NCBI RefSeq assembly: GCF_003583925.1
Contig: NZ_QYCN01000006.1
Coordinates: forward strand, 1-50,937
Source: Hymenobacter rubripertinctus
GTDB lineage: Bacteria; Bacteroidota; Bacteroidia; Cytophagales; Hymenobacteraceae
Direction: 5' to 3'
DNA: 50,937 nucleotides
This document shows, one piece after another, positions 25,409 through 34,512 of the stretch. The notes beneath the pieces were generated by a model, which searched no databases, had not been told where the DNA came from, and was given only the letters and a program-made list of their open reading frames with translations. A program made the translations under genes and the position numbers. Within the stretch, counting starts at the first letter, position 1, and every line of letters starts with the position of its first letter.

Positions 25409-27262
25409 CTACTTCTCGTTCGCGGCCCAGGTGTCCATTTTGCGCTCCAGCACGGCCAGGGGCATCACGCCGTCGTGCAGTAGCTCGTCGTGGAAATCGC
25501 TCAGGTTGAAGTGGGCGCGGTTCTGGCCGGCGTACTCCTCGCGCAGGCGGTTGGTGTTGCCGCCCAGCTGCTGCTCGTACTTCTGGCGCAGCTCCCTTAT
25601 TTTGAGGGCTCCAATTTTGTAGCTCAGGGCCTGGCCCGGAATGGCCATATAGCGCTCAATTTCGGCCGTAGCTCCTTCCTCACTGATGGCTTCGTTGGCC
25701 ATCATGTACCGGATGGCTTCCTCGCGGCTCATGTTTTTGGTGTGCATGGCCACATCTACCACCAGGCGCACGGCGCGGTGCATTTCGTCGCCGAGGGCAC
25801 CCATGTACTGGTAGGGGTCGGTGTAGAGGCCCAGCTCCTTGCCCAGGCTTTCGGAGTAGAGTGCCCAGCCTTCGCCCATGGCCCCGTACCAGGCAAAGCG
25901 CCGGAACTTGGGCAGATCGGTGTTTTCCTGCTGCAAGGAAATCTGGTAGTGGTGGCCCGGAATGGCCTCGTGCAGGAACAACGACTCCATGCCCGAGGTC
26001 ACGTTGAACGTGGTGGCGTCCAGAATCGGGAGGTAGAACACACCGGGGCGGGAGCCGTCGGGGCTGCCCTGGTTGTACTCGGCCGAGGCGGAGGCGGCCC
26101 GGAAGTCCTCGGTCTGGCGGATTTCGAACGGCGTTTTGGGCGTGCGGCCGAACATCGTTTTCAGGTTGGGCTGCATTTTGGCCTGAATGGCCCGGAAAGC
26201 GTCCAGCACCTCGGCGGGCGTTTTGTAGGGCATCAGCTTGGGGTCGGTTTTGAGGCTCTCGAAGAAGGCCTTCAAGCTCCCCTTGAAGCCTACCTCCCGC
26301 TTCACCTGCTCCATCTCCTGCCGGATGCGGGCCACTTCCTGGCGGCCGGTCTGGTAGATTTCCTCCGGCGTTTTGTCGGTAGTCGTCCACGTTTTCACGT
26401 AGTACTTGTACAGCCCAGCCCCGCCCGGAATACCCGCAATGCCGGTGCTGGTGCGCGCTTTGGGCAGGTACTCGGTTTCGAGGAAGTCGCCCAGTTTTTT
26501 GTAGGCGGGTACCAGCTCCGTGAGGATAGCTTCCTGATACGCCTTGGTGAGACGCTCCTTGTCGGCGGCAGCCAGGCCGGCAGGCAGCTTCGTGATGGGG
26601 CCGTAGAACAGGCTTTTGGTGGCGTCGGTGGTTTGCATGGCCCGCATCTGCGGAATCATTTTTACCACCAGCGCCCGGGGCAGCACCACGCCGGCCGCCA
26701 TACCCTGGCGGAAATTGCTGATGGCCGTATCGGCCCACACCGAAAACCCGCGCACGCGGCCCAGCCAGTTGTCGTAATCCTGGGCCGTTTTGAAGGGCTG
26801 CACGCCCTCGCCCGAGCCGTATTGGCCCATGCTGATGGGCAGGCCCCAGAACTGCTGGAAGGGCATCATCCAGGTGTTGAGCTTCAGCCCTTCGAGCTTG
26901 TTTTGGAGGTCGTACTCGAAGATATCGTAGCTGGTTTTGTCGTTGGCCGAGAGCTCCTCGCGCTTGAATTTGTGCAGGCCGTCGAGGTACTTCTGGTAGA
27001 AGCCGCGCAGCTGCTCGCGGAAGGCGCGGGTGCCGTCGTTGGGCAGTTGGTCGTTGAAGCGGTTGTCGCCCTGGGTGGTGGCTTCGAGCGGGAACAGGCG
27101 GGCGTTTTCCTCCCAGTAGTACTCGAAAAGCGTTTTTAGCTCCTTCACGTTGGTCAGGTTCGGCACGGTGTAGGCGGCGGCATTGTCGTCGGCTGGTTTT
27201 TGCTGGTTGCAGCCCGCCAGCAGCGCGCCGGCCAGGAGAGCGGGAAGGAGAAGTTTCTTCAT
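25409..27262 (-). CDS. DUF885-family lipoprotein, probable metallopeptidase
   Basis: A 617-residue exported protein. The lipobox LLAGC near residue 18 predicts lipid anchoring. DUF885 members are thought to be zinc peptidases; the diagnostic motif HEAIPGHHYQ is present in the C-terminal half, followed by the FAWYGAMGEGWALYSE block that supplies the further glutamate. N-terminal helical segments (FEYYWEENARLFPLEATTQGD in part) are as usual. It is transcribed alone, convergent with the receptor gene. A copy of the CGGATT repeat begins 3 nt upstream of ATG. Confidence 0.92.
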   Translation of the reverse strand: MKKLLLPALLAGALLAGCNQQKPADDNAAAYTVPNLTNVKELKTLFEYYWEENARLFPLEATTQGDNRFNDQLPNDGTRAFREQLRGFYQKYLDGLHKFKREELSANDKTSYDIFEYDLQNKLEGLKLNTWMMPFQQFWGLPISMGQYGSGEGVQPFKTAQDYDNWLGRVRGFSVWADTAISNFRQGMAAGVVLPRALVVKMIPQMRAMQTTDATKSLFYGPITKLPAGLAAADKERLTKAYQEAILTELVPAYKKLGDFLETEYLPKARTSTGIAGIPGGAGLYKYYVKTWTTTDKTPEEIYQTGRQEVARIRQEMEQVKREVGFKGSLKAFFESLKTDPKLMPYKTPAEVLDAFRAIQAKMQPNLKTMFGRTPKTPFEIRQTEDFRAASASAEYNQGSPDGSRPGVFYLPILDATTFNVTSGMESLFLHEAIPGHHYQISLQQENTDLPKFRRFAWYGAMGEGWALYSESLGKELGLYTDPYQYMGALGDEMHRAVRLVVDVAMHTKNMSREEAIRYMMANEAISEEGATAEIERYMAIPGQALSYKIGALKIRELRQKYEQQLGGNTNRLREEYAGQNRAHFNLSDFHDELLHDGVMPLAVLERKMDTWAANEK

Positions 27263-27264
27263 CA

Positions 27265-27308
27265 GATCACGGATTAGCGCGGATTTTAACGGATTTCACG
27301 GATTTTGT
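27265..27308. repeat. CGGATT periodic repeat, copy 1
   Basis: A 44-bp segment with CGGATT four times at 9-10 bp spacing. It is identical over 44 bp to 41185-41228. It fills the leader of the DUF885 gene starting 3 nt upstream of the start codon. Confidence 0.9.
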
Positions 27309-27443
27309 GAACGGACCTTGGGCAAGGTTCAAGGTTTCACGAAAGGTAAGCAGAACTGTTCTTCCCCACCTTGCATAAGCGCGGAAGTCAACCTTTACGG
27401 GGCAGTTGGGTTATAGCTGCTTATCCAACTAAACTCTCTCCTC

Positions 27444-28163
27444 ATGGAAAATCTAACCGGCAAAACCGCCCTCGTTACGGGCGCGGGTAAAGGCATCGGG
27501 CGCGCTATTGCCGTGGCCCTGGCCCAGGAAGGCGTACGCGTGGCCCTGCTGGCCCGCACCGAAAAAGACCTGCAAGCCGTAGCCCAGGAAATAAAGAAAC
27601 TCGGTGGCCCTGCCGCCGTGGTAGTAGTGGCCGACGTAGCCGACCGCGCCGACGTGGAGAAGGCCGTGAGCACCGCCCTCGGCGAGCTGAGCACCATTGA
27701 TATTCTCATCAACAACGCCGGCATCGGCACCTTCGCCAAAATCCTGGACATGGAGCCGGCCGAATGGGAGAAAATCATTCAGGTGAACCTGCTGGGCGCG
27801 TATTACACCACCCGCGCCGTGCTTCCCCAGATGGTGGAGCGCCAGACCGGCGACATCATCAACGTGGCTTCCACGGCCGGCCTGCGGGCCTCGGCGGGCG
27901 GCAGCGCCTACAGTGCCTCCAAGTTCGCGCTGCTCGGCTTCACCGAGTCGCTGATGCAGGAGGTGCGCAAGCAGAACATCCGCGTGTCGGCCCTCACGCC
28001 CAGCACCGTAGCCACCGAGCTGGCCACCAGCAACAACCTCACCGACGGCAACCCCGACAAAGTGATGCAGCCCGAGGACCTGGCCGAAATCGTCATCAGC
28101 CAGCTCAAGCTCAACCGCCGCATCTTCATCAAGGAAGCCAGCATGTGGAGCACGAATCCCTAG
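27444..28163 (+). CDS. Short-chain dehydrogenase/reductase (FabG-like)
   Basis: A 239-residue classical SDR. The cofactor motif is TGAGKGIG (13-20), NNAG follows in the middle, and the catalytic residues are the Ser of VASTAG and the Tyr/Lys of YSASK. It resembles proteins annotated as 3-ketoacyl-ACP reductase in Bacteroidota, with the C-terminus [11 protein letters not shown]. It is not beside fatty-acid genes, so the substrate is uncertain. It is convergent with the peptide-binding lipoprotein gene. Confidence 0.9.
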   Translation: MENLTGKTALVTGAGKGIGRAIAVALAQEGVRVALLARTEKDLQAVAQEIKKLGGPAAVVVVADVADRADVEKAVSTALGELSTIDILINNAGIGTFAKILDMEPAEWEKIIQVNLLGAYYTTRAVLPQMVERQTGDIINVASTAGLRASAGGSAYSASKFALLGFTESLMQEVRKQNIRVSALTPSTVATELATSNNLTDGNPDKVMQPEDLAEIVISQLKLNRRIFIKEASMWSTNP

Positions 28164-28181
28164 CGAAGGGAGTTAAAAACT

Positions 28182-28283
28182 GGCTGCCATCCTGACGAAG
28201 GAAGGATCTTATTACGTTCGAACGAGTCGTTATTAATGGCCGTTCAGGCGTGATAAGATCCTTCCTTCGTCAGGATGACAGCC
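28182..28283. repeat. TCATYCYGA palindromic element, copy 2
   Basis: 31-bp arms (28182-28212 and 28253-28283) with one mismatch. The loop carries CGAACGAGTCGTTATTA, shared in part with copies 4 and 5. It lies between convergent genes and ends 2 bp before the stop codon of the binding-protein gene. Confidence 0.92.
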
Positions 28284-28285
28284 CG

Positions 28286-29968
28286 TCAATTCTTTTTCAC
28301 CCTTTCCAGCACCAGCTGGTTCATGGGGTTGGGCGTGAGGCCTTGCACGTTGTTCTGGGTAAGGCGCACCACTTCATCATAATATACGCTGATGACCGGG
28401 CATTCTTCCACCACGAGGCGGTCCATCTGCTGGTAAAGGGCGTAGCGTTTGGCGTCGTTCTGCTCCAGCTTGGCCCGCTGGTAGAGCTGGTCGTAGGCGG
28501 GGCTTTGGAAGTGGGTTTTGTTGGGGCCGGCGGGCGCAAAGTTGGGGCTGTAGAACAGGGCCAGGTAGTTTTCGGCGTCGGGGTAGTCGCCGAGCCAGCT
28601 GCGGGTGAAGAAGGCGGCGCGGCCGTTGTCGATCAGCTCGCCGTGGGCCGCGCCCTGGTTCACGTCAATATCAACCTGCACGCCCACCTCGGCCCACTTT
28701 TTCTGGTAGTACTCGCAGTATTCCTTGGTTTCGGCCACCGTGTTCAGGCGCAGGCGCAACGGCTTGCCGGGGCCGTAACCGGCTTCTTTCAGCAGCTGCC
28801 GGGCCTTGGCGGGTTGGTAGGAGTAGCCGGGCACCTTGGCGGCACTGAACGAGGGCAGCGAGGCCGGTACGAACCCTGACAGGCCGGGCTGGCCCACGTC
28901 ATTGAGGAAGTAGGCCAGAAACTCCGCCTTATTGAGGGCGTAGTTGAGGGCCTGGCGCACCCGCTTATCCTGCAAGGCGCGGCCGGTTTCGAGGTTGTCG
29001 CCGCGCAGGTTGCGCAGGTCCTGCTGCATGCCGATGTATTCGGTATTGAGGTAAGGCACCTTCTGAATCCGGAACTTGCCCCGGAAATCCTCCCGGATGC
29101 TGCCATCAGGGTACATGATCAAGTCGCGGGAACCGCTCCGGATGCCGCTCAGAAAGTCGAGCTTGCCCTGCATGAAGGTCAGGAACTCCGTTTTGCGGTC
29201 CTGGATAAAGGTAATCTGCACCGCGTCGAGGTAGGGCAGCCGTTTTCCCTGCGCGTCCTGCTTCCAATAGGTGGGGTTGCGGTGGTAAATGATGGCGTTG
29301 CCCTCGTCCCATTCCCTGAACTGGAACGGGCCGGTGCCCACCGGGTGGGCCCTAAAATCCTTGCCCCACTTTTCCACCGCCTCGTGGGGCACCACGTAGG
29401 CGTAAGGCATGGTAAGAATGCCCAGAAACGGAATAAACGGCTCCTTGAGGTGAATGCGCAGCGTGGAGTCGTTTACGGCCACGAAGCAGGTATCCGACGG
29501 CTCGCCCCCGGCCTGTTCCAGCACTTTGCCCCGGAAAATCCAGCCGCCGGGGCTGGCCGTGGCCCCATCGAGCAGGCGCTTAAAGGAGTACACAAAATCC
29601 TGGGCCACCACGCGCCGGCCCTGGCCGCCGGCAAACACGGCGTTGTCGTGAAAGCGCACATCGGGCCGTAGCCAGAACGTGTAGGTGGTGCCGTCGGGCG
29701 ATACGTGGTAGCGCCGGGCCACGCTCGGGCCGGGGCGCAGGCTGTCGTCGAGTTCCACCAACCCGTTGTAGAGCTGGGTGGTGGCCCAGATGTTGGCCTG
29801 GTTGCGGGCGAAGGCCGGGTCGAGGGAAGTCAGGCTTTCGGGCTGATTGTAGCGGAACACCCGGCGGGCATCGGTGGCGGGCGTCTGCTCGGTGCAGGCG
29901 CTCAGCGCGAGCAGCAGAAACGGGGCAAAACCGGCGGCGCGGCGCGAAAACGGGAGCAGGGGAACCAT
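28286..29968 (-). CDS. Peptide/nickel-type ABC transporter substrate-binding lipoprotein
   Basis: A 560-residue family-5 solute-binding protein (DppA/OppA class). The start at 29968 gives a good lipoprotein signal with lipobox LSAC. The domain is recognised by TFWLRPDVRFHDNAVF, VAQDFVYSFKRLLDGA and the C-terminal half with LNYALNKAEFLAY. A much longer open frame continues upstream across the divergent gene and is not coding. No permease or ATPase genes are near, so it may act with a transporter coded elsewhere. Confidence 0.9.
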   Translation of the reverse strand: MVPLLPFSRRAAGFAPFLLLALSACTEQTPATDARRVFRYNQPESLTSLDPAFARNQANIWATTQLYNGLVELDDSLRPGPSVARRYHVSPDGTTYTFWLRPDVRFHDNAVFAGGQGRRVVAQDFVYSFKRLLDGATASPGGWIFRGKVLEQAGGEPSDTCFVAVNDSTLRIHLKEPFIPFLGILTMPYAYVVPHEAVEKWGKDFRAHPVGTGPFQFREWDEGNAIIYHRNPTYWKQDAQGKRLPYLDAVQITFIQDRKTEFLTFMQGKLDFLSGIRSGSRDLIMYPDGSIREDFRGKFRIQKVPYLNTEYIGMQQDLRNLRGDNLETGRALQDKRVRQALNYALNKAEFLAYFLNDVGQPGLSGFVPASLPSFSAAKVPGYSYQPAKARQLLKEAGYGPGKPLRLRLNTVAETKEYCEYYQKKWAEVGVQVDIDVNQGAAHGELIDNGRAAFFTRSWLGDYPDAENYLALFYSPNFAPAGPNKTHFQSPAYDQLYQRAKLEQNDAKRYALYQQMDRLVVEECPVISVYYDEVVRLTQNNVQGLTPNPMNQLVLERVKKN

Positions 29969-29977
29969 GAAACAGTG

Positions 29978-29985
29978 TATATTTG
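29978..29985 (+). promoter_or_regulatory. -7 box of the UPF0173 gene (divergent pair)
   Basis: Perfect TATATTTG. Start of transcription predicted near 29992, about 50 nt before ATG. It directly abuts the opposite-strand box at 29986. No -33 element is obvious. Confidence 0.55.
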
Positions 29986-29993
29986 CAAAGGTA
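29986..29993 (-). promoter_or_regulatory. -7 box of the peptide-binding lipoprotein gene (divergent pair)
   Basis: Perfect TACCTTTG on the minus strand, 17 nt before ATG. Together with the plus-strand box it forms the 16-bp near-palindrome TATATTTGCAAAGGTA. Confidence 0.55.
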
Positions 29994-30043
29994 TCCCATC
30001 CTGGGTTGGCGGCCACCCTGCCGCTTTGCTTACCGTTCCTTCT

Positions 30044-30724
30044 ATGAATCTGACCTACTACGGGCACTCCTGCTTCCTCCTGGAAACCGGGGGCAGCCAC
30101 GTTCTTTTCGACCCCTTCATCCGCCCCAACCCGTTGGCCAAGGACGTGGCAGTCGATAAAATCGAAGCGGATTACATCTTCCTCAGCCACGGCCACGGCG
30201 ACCATGTGGCCGACGTGGAGGAAATCGGCAACCGGACCGGCGCGCAGCTGCTGGGCATGTTTGAAGTGCTGGCCTGGTTTGAAGCCAAGGGCCTGAAAGC
30301 CGACCTGAAAATGAACATCGGCGGCACCGTGGAACTCCCTTTCGGCACCGTGCAACTGGTGGCCGCCGCCCACTCCAGCTCCCTGCCCGACGGCTCCTAC
30401 GGCGGGCTGGCCGCCGGTTTCGTGATCAAGGCAGAAGGCAAAACCTTCTACTTCGCCGGCGACACGGCCCTGACCTACGACATGAAGCTCATCGGCGAGC
30501 AGCACCAGCTCGACTTCGCCATCCTGCCCGTGGGCGACCACTTCACGATGGGCGTGGACGATGCGCTGACGGCCGCCACCTGGGTGGGCGCCACCAAAGT
30601 CATCGGCATGCACTTCGACACCTTCCCTCCCATCAGCATCAACCACGACGAAGCCCGGGCTAAAGCCCAGGCCGCCGGCAAGGAGCTGGTGCTGCTGAAA
30701 GTAGGCGAAACGATTTCTTTCTGA
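30044..30724 (+). CDS. UPF0173-family metal-dependent hydrolase
   Basis: A 226-residue metallo-beta-lactamase-fold protein. The metal motif SHGHGDH is at about 49-55, with further ligands in AAAHSSS, FAGDTA and GMHFDT. The start MNLTYYGHSCFLLE is typical. UPF0173 proteins are conserved but their substrate is unknown. It is divergent from the peptide-binding lipoprotein gene and followed by the repeat element that leads into parA. Confidence 0.93.
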   Translation: MNLTYYGHSCFLLETGGSHVLFDPFIRPNPLAKDVAVDKIEADYIFLSHGHGDHVADVEEIGNRTGAQLLGMFEVLAWFEAKGLKADLKMNIGGTVELPFGTVQLVAAAHSSSLPDGSYGGLAAGFVIKAEGKTFYFAGDTALTYDMKLIGEQHQLDFAILPVGDHFTMGVDDALTAATWVGATKVIGMHFDTFPPISINHDEARAKAQAAGKELVLLKVGETISF

Positions 30725-30810
30725 GTTGTCAGTTGCCAGTTGCCGGTTGTCAGTCTTCGGAATGCAGCCAGCACTACCTGGCAACTGGTAACTGACAACT
30801 GACAACTGAC
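30724..30810. repeat. Inverted heptamer-repeat element in the parA leader
   Basis: Left arm AGTTGTC, AGTTGCC, AGTTGCC, GGTTGTC (30724-30751). Right arm GGCAACT, GGTAACT, GACAACT, GACAACT (30780-30807). The arm ends 2-3 nt before the parA ATG at 30813. The left end begins at the last base of the upstream stop codon. Confidence 0.9.
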
Positions 30811-30812
30811 TC

Positions 30813-31643
30813 ATGGGCAAAATTATTGCGGTAGCGAACCAGAAGGGCGGCGTGGGCAAAACCACCTCCTCGATCAACCTGGCAGCCTCCCTGGCGGCGC
30901 TGGAGTATCGGACCCTGCTCGTGGACGCCGACCCCCAGGCCAACGCCACTTCCGGCGTGGGTTTCGACCCGAAGGACATTGAAAACAGCATCTACGAGTG
31001 CATGGTGGACGGCATCAACGCCCAGGACATCATCATTCAGACCAACATTCTGCCCCACCTCGACCTGATGCCCTCCCACATTGATTTGGTGGGGGCCGAG
31101 GTGGAGATGATTAACCTGCCCAACCGGGAGGAGAAGATGAAGGACGCCCTGCGCCCGCTGGCCGACCTCTACGACTTCATCATCATCGACTGCTCGCCTT
31201 CGCTGGGCCTGATTACGGTGAACGCCCTCACGGCTGCCCACTCGGTTATCATTCCGGTGCAGTGCGAGTATTTCGCTCTCGAAGGCTTAGGCAAGCTGCT
31301 CAACACGGTCAAAATCATCCAGAGCCGCCTCAACGAGGAACTCGAAATTGAGGGCATCCTGCTCACGATGTACGACGTGCGCCTGCGCCTGAGCAACCAG
31401 GTGGTGGAGGAAGTAAAGCTCCATTTCCAGCAGCTGGTGTTCGACACCATTATCCCGCGCAACGTGAAGCTGAGCGAGTCGCCGAGCTTTGGCATTCCCG
31501 TTATCCTGCACGACGCCGAGAGCAAGGGCAGCATCAGCTACCTGAACCTGGCCCGCGAAATCGTGGAGAAGAACATCGAAGCCACCGACGAGCCCGAACA
31601 GGCCCGCGAAGACACGGCAGGATTCGCCGGAGAAGGCAAGTAG
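30813..31643 (+). CDS. parA: Chromosome-partitioning ATPase ParA (Soj)
   Basis: Deviant Walker ATPase that moves the ParB-parS complex on the nucleoid. The 276-residue protein begins [18 protein letters not shown] with the signature lysine, and has DADPQANAT and [14 protein letters not shown]. It lacks an N-terminal DNA-binding extension, so it is the chromosomal type. It heads the parA-parB-DUF5683-dapB-lepB row. A palindromic repeat and a promoter separate it from parB. The start codon is preceded by a 7-bp repeat arm. Confidence 0.96.
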   Translation: MGKIIAVANQKGGVGKTTSSINLAASLAALEYRTLLVDADPQANATSGVGFDPKDIENSIYECMVDGINAQDIIIQTNILPHLDLMPSHIDLVGAEVEMINLPNREEKMKDALRPLADLYDFIIIDCSPSLGLITVNALTAAHSVIIPVQCEYFALEGLGKLLNTVKIIQSRLNEELEIEGILLTMYDVRLRLSNQVVEEVKLHFQQLVFDTIIPRNVKLSESPSFGIPVILHDAESKGSISYLNLAREIVEKNIEATDEPEQAREDTAGFAGEGK

Positions 31644-31653
31644 CTTATAGTCT

Positions 31654-31761
31654 GCCAGAAACTGTCATTCCGACGAAGGAGGAATCTGGGTCAGGTCGTT
31701 GAACTGTCTGTTCGCTGACGTTGACCCAGATCCCTCCTTCGTCGGAATGACAGTTTCTGGC
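31654..31761. repeat. TCATYCYGA palindromic element, copy 3, inside parAB
   Basis: 40-bp arms (31654-31693 and 31722-31761) with one mismatch. It lies in the parA-parB gap, begins 11 bp after the parA stop, and could fold in any parAB transcript. Confidence 0.93.
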
Positions 31762-31825
31762 CTTGTGTTTCACGATTTTTCGCAGGGCGTGGAACATTTT
31801 CTCGTCGCCATCCCGCGCGTTTGTG

Positions 31826-31833
31826 TATTTTTG
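31826..31833 (+). promoter_or_regulatory. -7 box of parB
   Basis: Perfect TATTTTTG, 46 nt before the parB ATG and downstream of the palindromic element. The nearest T-rich -33 candidate is too far away (25 nt), so confidence is moderate. Confidence 0.45.
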
Positions 31834-31879
31834 ATTTCCGCTTTGGCTCCGTGCTATTGGGTGAAGGCGGCTTGCAGGT

Positions 31880-32830
31880 ATGACTGAAAAAACCGAAGAG
31901 AAGAATACGCCGGCTGCGGCTCCCAAGCGCCGGGTGGGCGGGTTGGGGCGGGGCCTGAACGCGTTGATTGAAGGCAGCTACGAGAAGAAGAGCGAGCGGC
32001 TGGGCCTGGTGCCCCACCCCGTGAACTCCGTGGGCCTGATTCCGGTGGGCCAGATTCAGGCCAACCCCTACCAGCCCCGCACCCACTTCGACCAGGATGC
32101 CCTCCAGGACCTGGCCGAAAGCATCCGCGTACAGGGCATCATCCAGCCCGTTACGCTGCGCCAGACTGGCACCAACTCCTACCAGCTCATCAGCGGGGAG
32201 CGGCGCTTGCAGGCGTCCAAGCTCGCGGGCCTCGATGCCATTCCGGCCTACATCCGCAAGGCCGACGACCAGCAGATGCTGGAAATGGCCCTGATTGAGA
32301 ACATCCAGCGCGAGAACCTCAACGCCATCGAAATTGCCCTCAGCTACCAGCGCCTGGTGAGCGAGTGCAACCTCAAGCAGGAAGAGCTGGGCGACCGGGT
32401 GGGCAAAAACCGCTCGACAGTGACCAACTACCTGCGCCTGCTCAAGCTCCCGCCCGATATCCAGATTGGCCTGCGCGACACGGTTATCAGCATGGGCCAC
32501 GCCCGCGCCCTGATCAGCATTGAGAGCATGGACCAGCAGCTGGCCCTGTTCCGCCGCATTGTAGACGAGGACCTCTCGGTGCGCAAGGTGGAGCAGCTCG
32601 TGCGCAGCGGCGCCGGCCACGCCGCCCCGGATGCCGAGAAGAAAACTACCCAGCCCGCCGAACCGGCCGTACCGGTAGCCGAAATCAAGCGTACCGAGCG
32701 CCACCTCTCGGAGCGGTTCGGGAGCCGGGTGCTGGTAAAGCCCGGGCCCCAGGGCCGGGGCGAAATCAAAATTGCCTTCGACTCGGTGGAGGACATGCAG
32801 CGTATCCTGCATATTCTGCACCCGGCTTAA
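31880..32830 (+). CDS. parB: Chromosome-partitioning protein ParB
   Basis: CTP-dependent clamp that loads at parS and spreads. The 316-residue protein has the N-terminal ParA-contact segment GGLGRGLNALIEG, the CTP-site ISGERRLQASK, and ENIQRENLNAIEIA before a helix-turn-helix (LGDRVGKNRSTVTNYLRLL). The C-terminal dimerisation part ends EDMQRILHILHPA. I searched by eye for a parS-like TTCACGTGAA palindrome and found none in the window. It follows parA with a 236-bp gap that contains a repeat and a likely own promoter. Confidence 0.96.
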   Translation: MTEKTEEKNTPAAAPKRRVGGLGRGLNALIEGSYEKKSERLGLVPHPVNSVGLIPVGQIQANPYQPRTHFDQDALQDLAESIRVQGIIQPVTLRQTGTNSYQLISGERRLQASKLAGLDAIPAYIRKADDQQMLEMALIENIQRENLNAIEIALSYQRLVSECNLKQEELGDRVGKNRSTVTNYLRLLKLPPDIQIGLRDTVISMGHARALISIESMDQQLALFRRIVDEDLSVRKVEQLVRSGAGHAAPDAEKKTTQPAEPAVPVAEIKRTERHLSERFGSRVLVKPGPQGRGEIKIAFDSVEDMQRILHILHPA

Positions 32831-32991
32831 CCCCCACGGCGAAGGGCGGACCTGGTTCCACCCTTTGTTGCCTTTTAATACGCGCTTGGTATACTAGCCG
32901 ACCAGTAGTAGCCGTTGAACAATAGCCAGACCGCCCCGGCCTGATTTCAATTGCTGTCCGGGATTTGCTTTTCGCCAACTGCTTCATCCGT

Positions 32992-33630
32992 ATGCTCCAC
33001 TTTCGCTCTTTTTCGGCCCTTCGCTGTTCGCTGCTGCTGGGCACGCTGCTGGCGCTGCCCCAGGCAGGCCACGCCCAGGTAGTCACGGCCGGGTCCGACT
33101 CGGTGCGGGTGGCCGCCAAACCCGTGGCCGACTCCACCCGCCGCACCGAGCGCCTGTTCGGGCGGCCCGTTACCCGGCCCCAGAAGGCGGCCCTGCTGGC
33201 CCTGATGCTGCCCGGCGCGGGTCAGATTTACAACCGCCGCTACTGGAAGCTGCCGCTGGTGTACGGCGGGTTGGGCGGCGTGGGCTACGGCCTGTTCTTC
33301 TACCAGTCGCGCTACAAGGAATACGTGCAGGGCAAGGCTGATTTGCTGGCCGGCAAGCAAATCAGCGAGCTGTCCGGGGCGAATGTGGTCCAGGAATCCA
33401 GCCCTATTAATGTGCAGCGCGGCATCGTGTTCTACCGCCGCAACCGCGACACGTTCATTGCCTACACGGCCCTGGTCTACGGCGTGACCATCCTGGATGC
33501 GCTGGTGGATGCCCACCTGCGCGACTTCGACATCAGCGACGACCTGGGCCTGCGCCTCGAACCAGCCCTGCTGCCCACCCAAACCATTGCCCCCCGGGCC
33601 GGGCTGGCCCTTACTCTGTACCTGAAATAA
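32992..33630 (+). CDS. DUF5683-domain membrane protein
   Basis: A 212-residue exported or membrane protein. From the ATG at 32992 it has a signal peptide (LLLGTLLALPQAGHAQ). DUF5683 features are ALLALMLPGAGQIYNRRYWKLP in two parts and GLFFYQSRYKEY. Function is not known, but the gene is kept between parB and dapB in many Bacteroidota, which supports identification. An ATG 27 bp upstream would add nine residues before the signal and is less likely. Confidence 0.85.
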   Translation: MLHFRSFSALRCSLLLGTLLALPQAGHAQVVTAGSDSVRVAAKPVADSTRRTERLFGRPVTRPQKAALLALMLPGAGQIYNRRYWKLPLVYGGLGGVGYGLFFYQSRYKEYVQGKADLLAGKQISELSGANVVQESSPINVQRGIVFYRRNRDTFIAYTALVYGVTILDALVDAHLRDFDISDDLGLRLEPALLPTQTIAPRAGLALTLYLK

Positions 33631-33705
33631 TACGTTGGCGCGAGCCGGCCCAATGCCTCCGGGCGGCCGGCCGGTGCCAATGCGCGTTCTGAAATTCTGC
33701 TTTCC

Positions 33706-34425
33706 ATGAAGATTCTCCTGATCGGCTACGGCAAAATGGGCCGGGCTATCCAGGCCCAGGCCATTGCCCGGGGCCACCAGATTGCCGGCATCATCGACCC
33801 GGCCCGGCCCGAAACCCGCATCACCGATTTCTCGCCCGCCGAAGTGGACGTGGCCATCGAGTTCACCCACCCCGACGCAGCTTTCCAGAACGTGACCGAC
33901 TGCCTGCAACAGGGCTTGCCGGTGGTGTGCGGTTCTACGGGCTGGCTCCATCACTTCGCCGAGGCTAAGGCCCTGAGCCAGCAGACCGGCACGCCCCTGT
34001 TCTACGCCTCCAACTATAGCGTGGGCGTGAACCTGTTCTTCCACTTCAACGAGTACATGGCGGCCAAAATGCACCAGTTCGGCGGCTACGACGTGCAGGT
34101 GCGCGAAATTCATCACACCCAGAAGGTGGACCAGCCCAGCGGCACGGCCCTCACCACGGCCGAAGGCATTCTGCGCCACTTCCCCGGCAAAACCCGCTGG
34201 CGCAACGATGCCGCCACCGAAGCCCACGAGCTGGCCGTTATTTCGGAGCGCGAGGGCGCCGTCATCGGCACCCACATCGTAACCTACTCCTCCCCCGCCG
34301 ATACCATCGAGCTCAAGCACGAGGCCCACACCCGCGAAGGGTTCGTGCAGGGTGCGCTGCTGGCCGCCGAGTGGCTCCCGGGCCGGCAGGGCGTGTTCGG
34401 CATGAAGGATTTGCTGGGGTTATAA
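33706..34425 (+). CDS. dapB: 4-hydroxy-tetrahydrodipicolinate reductase
   Basis: Reduces the DapA product in the lysine/diaminopimelate pathway, feeding peptidoglycan synthesis. 239 residues, a compact form. The cofactor loop is IGYGKMGRAI, and the catalytic segment is EIHHTQKVDQPSGTAL with the His-His and Lys residues of the family. The C-terminal GMKDLLGL is normal. It lies between DUF5683 and lepB. Confidence 0.94.
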   Translation: MKILLIGYGKMGRAIQAQAIARGHQIAGIIDPARPETRITDFSPAEVDVAIEFTHPDAAFQNVTDCLQQGLPVVCGSTGWLHHFAEAKALSQQTGTPLFYASNYSVGVNLFFHFNEYMAAKMHQFGGYDVQVREIHHTQKVDQPSGTALTTAEGILRHFPGKTRWRNDAATEAHELAVISEREGAVIGTHIVTYSSPADTIELKHEAHTREGFVQGALLAAEWLPGRQGVFGMKDLLGL

Positions 34426-34512
34426 GTTGGTAAGTGTACTGGTCGGCAGGGCAGAATGTGCATCGCCTCCTCATCGGAAAGCAGGTGAATCATTCTCCCT
34501 TCTTTAGCAGCC

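Noticed and set aside
29969..30991. N-terminal extension of the peptide-binding lipoprotein gene over the UPF0173 gene
   Set aside because: The extension is antisense to a well-conserved hydrolase gene. The ATG at 29968 gives a proper lipoprotein signal and has a promoter box directly upstream.
30813..32830. parS centromere site near parAB
   Set aside because: I looked for a 14-16 bp palindrome of the TTCACGTGAA or TTCCACGTGGAA type. Words such as AACGTGAAA inside palindromic copies 4 and 5 are only half sites without symmetry.
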